A DNA stretch of 64,000 nt from Autumnicola psychrophila (GTDB taxonomy: Bacteria > Bacteroidota > Bacteroidia > Flavobacteriales > Flavobacteriaceae): the NCBI RefSeq assembly GCF_031846645.1, contig NZ_JAVRHN010000004.1, positions 272,957 to 336,956 on the forward strand. Reading direction: 5' to 3'. Both the position numbers and the translations under genes were made by a program. A model generated the notes under the pieces. That model searched no databases, was not told the DNA's origin, and saw only the letters and a list, made by a program, of their open reading frames with translations. Each line of letters opens with the position of its first letter. Position 1 is the stretch's first letter. Below are positions 59,441 through 64,000 of the stretch, piece after piece.

Positions 59441-60970
59441 CTATTCCCACTCTATTGTGGCAGGCGGTTTGGAACTTATATCATATACTACTCTGTTAAC
59501 GCCTTTTACCCTGTTAATTATTGTATTGGACGTTTTTTGTAAAAACTCATAGGGTAAATTTACCCAATCTGCCGTCATTCCGTCTGTAGATTCTACAGCT
59601 CTTAAAGCCACTACCTGCTCATATGTACGTTCGTCTCCCATCACTCCTACCGATTGTACCGGCAGTAAAATTGCTCCTGCCTGCCAAACTTTATCATACA
59701 ACATGGCATCACGCAGACCTTGTATAAAGATATGATCTACTTCCTGAAGAATCCTAACCTTTTCTTCAGTAATATCACCCAAAATTCTTATTGCCAGTCC
59801 CGGCCCGGGAAATGGATGTCTTCCTAAAAGTTCAGGATCTATTTCCAGCTCGGCTCCAACTCTTCTTACCTCATCCTTAAAAAGCATTCGCAAGGGCTCC
59901 ACAACTTTCAGCTTCATAAAGTCCGGTAAACCACCAACATTATGATGCGATTTAATAGTTACCGAAGGCCCGTTTACTGAAATTGATTCGATAACATCGG
60001 GATAAATGGTTCCCTGTGCCAGGTAAGTCACATCTGTAATTTCATGTGCTTCATCATCAAATACTTCAATAAAAGTATTTCCAATGGCTTTTCGTTTTAA
60101 TTCCGGATCACTTATTCCTGCAAGAGCATCCAAGAAACGTGCCGAAGCATCTACGCCTTTCACGTTAAGCCCCATATCTTTATATTGATGCAGAACACTC
60201 TCAAATTCATCCTTCCGAAGGAGTCCATTATTAACAAAAATACAGTATAAATTCTTTCCTATAGCGTGATGAAGAAGAACTGCTGCAACGGAAGAATCTA
60301 CACCCCCACTTAAACCCAGCACTACCTTATCATCACCGATCTTCCCCTTTAATTCTGAAACAGTTAGATCTACAAAAGCACCCGGAGTCCAGGATTGCTC
60401 AACACCACAAATTTTTACCAGAAAATTTTCCAGCAACTTCTTCCCATCTTTGGAATGATAAACTTCAGGATGGAACTGAATGGCATAAGTCTGCTCTCCT
60501 TCAATTCTATACGCCGCATTTAATATATCGCTGGTACTTGCCAGCCTTACCGCATTGGTAGGCAACTCCTTAATAGTATCACTATGGCTCATCCAAACCT
60601 GTGAATTTTCAGGAATATCCTTAAAAAGTGGTTCGTTATCTTTTATTACAGACAGGTTTGCCCTTCCATATTCCCTGATTTCTGATGCCTCCACTTTTCC
60701 GCCGTGAAAATGGGCAAAATATTGAGCGCCATAACAGACAGCCAAAATGGGAACTTCGCCTCTTATTTTTGAAAGATCGGGATGCGGCGCATCTTCATTT
60801 CTGACAGAAAACGGACTTCCGGAAAGGATGACCGCTTTAAAGCTCGAAAGTTCTTCAGGAACCTTATGAAAAGGATGAATTTCGCAGTAAATATTTAATT
60901 CTCTTACGCGCCTCGCAATAAGTTGAGTGTATTGCGAACCGAAGTCCAGGATAAGTACGTTATTTTGCAT
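59441..60970 (-). CDS. guaA: GMP synthase (glutamine-hydrolysing)
   Basis: Converts XMP to GMP in purine synthesis. The class I glutaminase domain begins NNVLILDFGSQYTQLIARRV with the nucleophile Cys in ILAVCYGAQYFAHF and the His/Glu pair in FHPEVYHS. The synthetase PP-loop is LGLSGGVDSSVAAVLLHHA, and PGPGLAIRILGD and the C-terminal KPPATIEWE complete the enzyme. I start at the ATG at 60970 (509 aa), the normal length. The product begins the guaA-LysM-OsmC-DUF922 unit; the LysM start lies 29 bases after the guaA stop. Confidence 0.96.
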   Translation of the reverse strand: MQNNVLILDFGSQYTQLIARRVRELNIYCEIHPFHKVPEELSSFKAVILSGSPFSVRNEDAPHPDLSKIRGEVPILAVCYGAQYFAHFHGGKVEASEIREYGRANLSVIKDNEPLFKDIPENSQVWMSHSDTIKELPTNAVRLASTSDILNAAYRIEGEQTYAIQFHPEVYHSKDGKKLLENFLVKICGVEQSWTPGAFVDLTVSELKGKIGDDKVVLGLSGGVDSSVAAVLLHHAIGKNLYCIFVNNGLLRKDEFESVLHQYKDMGLNVKGVDASARFLDALAGISDPELKRKAIGNTFIEVFDDEAHEITDVTYLAQGTIYPDVIESISVNGPSVTIKSHHNVGGLPDFMKLKVVEPLRMLFKDEVRRVGAELEIDPELLGRHPFPGPGLAIRILGDITEEKVRILQEVDHIFIQGLRDAMLYDKVWQAGAILLPVQSVGVMGDERTYEQVVALRAVESTDGMTADWVNLPYEFLQKTSNTIINRVKGVNRVVYDISSKPPATIEWE

Positions 60971-61051
60971 GCGCAAAAGTAATAATTTGATGCAAAAATA
61001 AAATAGCAATCGTCGGATTTTATACCTTTATTACCATCTTAATGTCAAATC

Positions 61052-61777
61052 ATGAAATACATAAGTGCAATTATTTTTTCAGTCGCTATTGTAGTGGCTG
61101 CAGTATTTTTAGGAAATGCATATGTAAGCCGCGCCAATCCAGATGGAGTGATTTCGGTGACCGGCTCGGGTAGTGAAAATTTCACTTCAGATCTTATTGT
61201 CTGGGAAGGACAGTTTAGCCGTGTTAATCCCGATCTGGAAGAAGCTTATGAACAGCTGAATGAAGATAAAGAAACGGTAAGAAGATATCTTCTGGACAAA
61301 GGCATTAATGAGGATAATATTGTCTTCAACTCTGTCCAAACTAATGAACAGCAGGAAAATCAGTATCAAAATGGCAATTATGTGGGCAGCATTTTTAAAG
61401 GTTATGAACTAATCCAATCGGTGAAAATTGAATCTAATGAAGTAGAACTTATAGAAAGTGTTTCCCGTGAGATTACAGAATTACTTAATAAAGGCGTTCA
61501 GTTTAATTCTACTCCCCCGCGATATTATTATACAAAAATTGCCGATCTTAAAATTGAAATGATCTCTAAAGCTACTGAAGACGCTCGTTTAAGAGCTGAA
61601 AAGATTGCGCAGAACAGTGGCGGCAGCCTGGGAGACCTGAAAAGTGCAAATATGGGTGTTTTCCAGATCACCGGGCAAAACAGCGGCGAAGATTTTAGCT
61701 GGAGCGGTGCTTATAACACTGCCGATAAAAAGAAAACCGCCTCTATCACGATGCGTCTTGATTACGAAATCGACTAA
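61052..61777 (+). CDS. SIMPL-domain exported protein
   Basis: 241 aa with one N-terminal hydrophobic segment that acts as a signal or anchor (IIFSVAIVVAAVFLGNAYV). The SIMPL/DUF541 blocks are GVISVTGSGSENFTSDLIVW near residue 32, LLDKGINEDNIVFNSVQTNE in the middle, and KATEDARLRAEKIAQNSGGS followed by GDLKSANMGVFQI near the end. Members are oligomeric exported proteins of uncertain role. It is divergent from guaA. Confidence 0.85.
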   Translation: MKYISAIIFSVAIVVAAVFLGNAYVSRANPDGVISVTGSGSENFTSDLIVWEGQFSRVNPDLEEAYEQLNEDKETVRRYLLDKGINEDNIVFNSVQTNEQQENQYQNGNYVGSIFKGYELIQSVKIESNEVELIESVSREITELLNKGVQFNSTPPRYYYTKIADLKIEMISKATEDARLRAEKIAQNSGGSLGDLKSANMGVFQITGQNSGEDFSWSGAYNTADKKKTASITMRLDYEID

Positions 61778-61788
61778 ACTCAGAATAA

Positions 61789-61828
61789 CCCGAAAATTGC
61801 CAATTTTCGATCTTATTCGTTTTTTTCT
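61789..61828. repeat. Palindromic repeat unit, copy 1
   Basis: The word CCCGAAAATTGCCAATTTTC begins a 19-base palindrome CGAAAATTG-C-CAATTTTCG (61791-61809) followed by GATCTTATTCG and a T-run. It lies just after the SIMPL gene. The same unit lies at 62399. Confidence 0.65.
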
Positions 61829-61914
61829 TCTAAACTGAAAAAGACAATCTCACAATAAATTTTAATTTATATGCTGAAAATTATTATTTTTAACTGCCAA
61901 TAGAATTAATCTGG

Positions 61915-61941
61915 CCGATAAGTCTGCATTCCCTACTCCGC
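61915..61941. repeat. Flanking repeat word CCGATAAGTCTGC, copy 1
   Basis: A 27-base stretch that matches 62306-62332 at 22 positions. It lies 141 bases before the small membrane gene. The remainder of this 304-base gap shows nothing else. Confidence 0.5.
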
Positions 61942-62081
61942 AGCTTTACAAATCGTGCAATAAAAGTAATTCCAAAAAATCTCAGCTCGAATTGCATAAA
62001 TCAAGTCTGAAGTTTAACCGGTTTTATTGCCCAATTGTAACAAAACAGAAGCTTAAGACACTAACCATAAAATCCAGAATT

Positions 62082-62267
62082 ATGCAGCAAATCACCAGAC
62101 GTAAATCGTTAATTTTAATAGCATTGGGAATGTTTGTAATTGCCGTTTCACAGTTCATCACTCGTTATACAGAAATACCCGACATTGCACAAGGTGTATT
62201 AACAGGTATTGGAATTGGCCTGTTACTAACCGCAATTTTATTCGGAAGGTTTAAAACCGCCCGATAG
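62082..62267 (+). CDS. Small hypothetical membrane protein
   Basis: 61 aa from the ATG at 62082; a TTG at 61992 would extend it by 30 residues without a typical start. Two hydrophobic segments at about residues 10-27 and 38-55 with a short basic N-terminus MQQITRRKS and tail GRFKTAR. No family recognised. It is flanked on both sides by the two repeat types described here. Confidence 0.6.
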   Translation: MQQITRRKSLILIALGMFVIAVSQFITRYTEIPDIAQGVLTGIGIGLLLTAILFGRFKTAR

Positions 62268-62305
62268 CCAAAAAAATTCTTTATCCCTGTTATCCCGAAT
62301 TTAGT

Positions 62306-62332
62306 CCGACAAATCTGCTTACCCTACTTCGC
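62306..62332. repeat. Flanking repeat word CCGACAAATCTGC, copy 2
   Basis: Direct, degenerate copy of 61915-61941 (22 of 27 bases), lying 38 bases after the stop of the small membrane gene. Confidence 0.5.
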
Positions 62333-62398
62333 TACTTGTCTATATCCGGTTTCTGAATGACATGTTCCTTACCGCATTAAGAGCAAAAATAAGAGCAG

Positions 62399-62440
62399 CC
62401 CGAAAATTGGCAATTTTCGATACTTGGTTAGTTTTTCTTT
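62399..62440. repeat. Palindromic repeat unit, copy 2
   Basis: CGAAAATTG-G-CAATTTTCG (62401-62419), followed by GATACTTGGTTAG and a T-rich stretch. Same arrangement as copy 1, about 610 bases away. Apart from this, the 316-base gap before the next gene shows nothing else. Confidence 0.65.
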
Positions 62441-62583
62441 TAATGAAAGTTTGATTTTAGAAGGGAATATGAAAATTTTTAAGCGTTGGTTATATCCTCC
62501 AACCTTAGGATGTAATCGTAGTGGTATGTTTATTAACTTGTTAGCATTTATTGTAAAAGACCAATAATTTTAAAATCAATTTG

Positions 62584-63987
62584 ATGAATACACGCTTATG
62601 CACATTTTTTATTTTTCTTTCTGTCCTTTCTGCTTGCAATAGAACTTACAAAGGGGAAGTCTTAGATGGTGTTTTGGAGGTGCCTGAAAATCGGAACAAT
62701 CAAAATTCGCAAACCATTGAATTAGTTTACAAGGTATTAAAAGCTAATACACCCGATTCAACGAAAGTACCCATTGTATATCTACAGGGCGGGCCTGGTG
62801 GGGCTACCTTGATTATGGAGGAGTATTGGGCAAATCACCCACTAAGGAATGATAGGGATATTGTACTAATGGACCAACGTGGGACAGGCGAATCGGAAGC
62901 AATCTGTGTTAATAGTGGAAAAGCTCTCTTCACTATTATGAGGCAAGATTATAACATAGAAGAGGATTTTGAAGCTACGAAAGTGGTAATGGCGGCTTGC
63001 AAAAAAACCATTCAACAAAAAGGGAGTGACCTTGCAGGATATAACAGTAGAGAGAATGCCACGGATTTTGAGGATTTAAGAAAAGTACTAGGCTATAAAA
63101 AATGGAACCTATTTGGAGTTTCCTATGGTTCAAGATTGGGGTTGACTATAATGCGAGACTTTCCGGAAAGTGTTAGGAGTGCCGTTCTAATGGGTGTATT
63201 TCCGCCCGAATTTAATATGTACGGGGACAGGGTAAGAAGCCTTAACGGGTCTCTATTAGGAGTTCTTCAGAGTTGTAAAGAAAATAAAAGTTGTAACAAG
63301 CAGTACCCCAACCTAAAAGAACGTTTGCATAAAGTATTGACAAAATTGCAAAGCAGTCCGTTGAGTTTTAACTATAAAAATGAACCTTTTGTACTTAATT
63401 CTCACGATGCCTTTGTACTCCTTTTCGTATCGCTCTTTGATATTCATACCATAGAGAATATCCCATTTTTTATTGAGTCTTTAGAAAATGGAGAAACTGA
63501 AACTATAATTGAATTTTTAAAAGCTTATGAGCATTTAAATAACCTCCTTAATTTACCAATGAACTTTTCGTTCAATGCTTATGAAGAACTTCCTTTCTAT
63601 GACAAAGAAAATTTAGATATGGCGATACAACAATCTGAATTTGGGTTCGGATTAGATTATTACAATGCGGTCATCAAAATAATGACTGATTGGCATTCAT
63701 ACAGGGCTTCAGATATTGAAAAACAACCTGTTATTTCAGACGTCCCTACCCTTCTTATTTCAGGCAGCTTAGATCCAGTTACTCCTCCAAAGAATGCTAT
63801 TGAGGCTTCAAAAAAATTAAAAAATAGCTATGAAGTAACCTTTAAAAATGAAAGTCATAGTTTTTTTAATACTTGTCTTTTAAAAATAACAGAGAATTTT
63901 ATAAACAATCCATCTACTAAACCGAATATGAATTGTAGTTCCGAGATAAAACCAATAGAATGGCATTTATCGAAATCTAGCCAATAG
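62584..63987 (+). CDS. Lipoprotein alpha/beta hydrolase (TAP/proline-iminopeptidase-like)
   Basis: 467 aa with a lipoprotein signal (LSVLSAC, Cys18). The oxyanion-hole region is YLQGGPGGATL at residues 66-76, the nucleophile elbow GVSYGSR puts Ser180 in place, and SGSLDPVTPP and ESHSFF supply the Asp and His of the triad. These are the blocks of the TAP-like and proline iminopeptidase-like peptidases. It is probably an exported, membrane-anchored peptidase. An ATG at 62584 follows a TTG, and the ATG is used. Confidence 0.88.
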   Translation: MNTRLCTFFIFLSVLSACNRTYKGEVLDGVLEVPENRNNQNSQTIELVYKVLKANTPDSTKVPIVYLQGGPGGATLIMEEYWANHPLRNDRDIVLMDQRGTGESEAICVNSGKALFTIMRQDYNIEEDFEATKVVMAACKKTIQQKGSDLAGYNSRENATDFEDLRKVLGYKKWNLFGVSYGSRLGLTIMRDFPESVRSAVLMGVFPPEFNMYGDRVRSLNGSLLGVLQSCKENKSCNKQYPNLKERLHKVLTKLQSSPLSFNYKNEPFVLNSHDAFVLLFVSLFDIHTIENIPFFIESLENGETETIIEFLKAYEHLNNLLNLPMNFSFNAYEELPFYDKENLDMAIQQSEFGFGLDYYNAVIKIMTDWHSYRASDIEKQPVISDVPTLLISGSLDPVTPPKNAIEASKKLKNSYEVTFKNESHSFFNTCLLKITENFINNPSTKPNMNCSSEIKPIEWHLSKSSQ

Positions 63988-64000
63988 AAAACAACAAATG

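Noticed and set aside
61992..62267. Longer 91-aa form of the small membrane protein
   Set aside because: It would begin at TTG without support and the added 30 residues look non-coding; the ATG at 62082 is preferred.

Overview
The window is a stretch of AT-rich chromosome from a member of the Bacteroidota, most likely a marine or soil Flavobacteriaceae of the Gramella/Salegentibacter/Zunongwangia type. The signs are flavobacterial promoters (TTG, 18-21 bases, TAnnTTTG) in front of several genes, almost no Shine-Dalgarno sequences, a bacillithiol gene (bshB1), a eukaryote-like kynurenine pathway (kmo, kynU), exported CarboxypepD_reg-like and DUF6702 proteins, and bacterial GH3 and NIPSNAP proteins. 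The genus is an inference from gene content.

Layout. 1-8 kb: a 5'-partial msrA, then two kynurenine genes (kmo and kynU, both minus) interleaved with plus-strand flavin reductase, SDR, small membrane protein, lipoprotein and O-methyltransferase genes, then a PAP2 phosphatase and a TatA-like protein. 8-13.5 kb: a five-gene minus-strand operon of three tandem exported CarboxypepD_reg-like paralogues, a DUF6702 protein and an M1 peptidase. 13.5-22.7 kb: pepE-glsA, tRNA-His, bshB1 with a trans-sulfuration enzyme, an alcohol dehydrogenase, small proteins, a lipoprotein trehalase, a GNAT acetyltransferase and an MBL-fold lipoprotein. 22.7-31 kb: a TPR protein with gyrA and the divergent clpC; the gaps on both sides hold decayed IS3-family elements directly after gene terminators. 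31-41 kb: sucC, an MFS exporter and lysA with matching promoters, CHAD and 2H phosphoesterase proteins, NIPSNAP, a Qnr-like pentapeptide protein, nudK, an AI-2E family permease and a cation efflux protein. 41-49 kb: DUF389 membrane protein, DUF4168, cold-shock protein, a TTG-started metalloprotease, GH3 protein, an AhpD-like protein, and a sensor-like protein without an ATPase domain overlapping a lone receiver. 49-64 kb: housekeeping genes pyrG, yidC, mnmA and a minus-strand operon guaA-LysM/periplasmic-binding protein-OsmC-DUF922, ending in a small repeat-flanked membrane gene and a TAP-like lipoprotein hydrolase.

Most of the window is ordinary core genome. The parts that most deserve a second look are the CarboxypepD_reg-like/DUF6702/M1 operon, the sensor-receiver pair lacking a kinase domain, the IS3 remnants tied to a shared terminator sequence, the 36-codon ORF whose stop overlaps a TTG start, the LysM plus periplasmic-binding fusion, and two kinds of repeat around the small membrane gene near 62 kb. 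No CRISPR array, rRNA operon, prophage or intact insertion sequence is visible.
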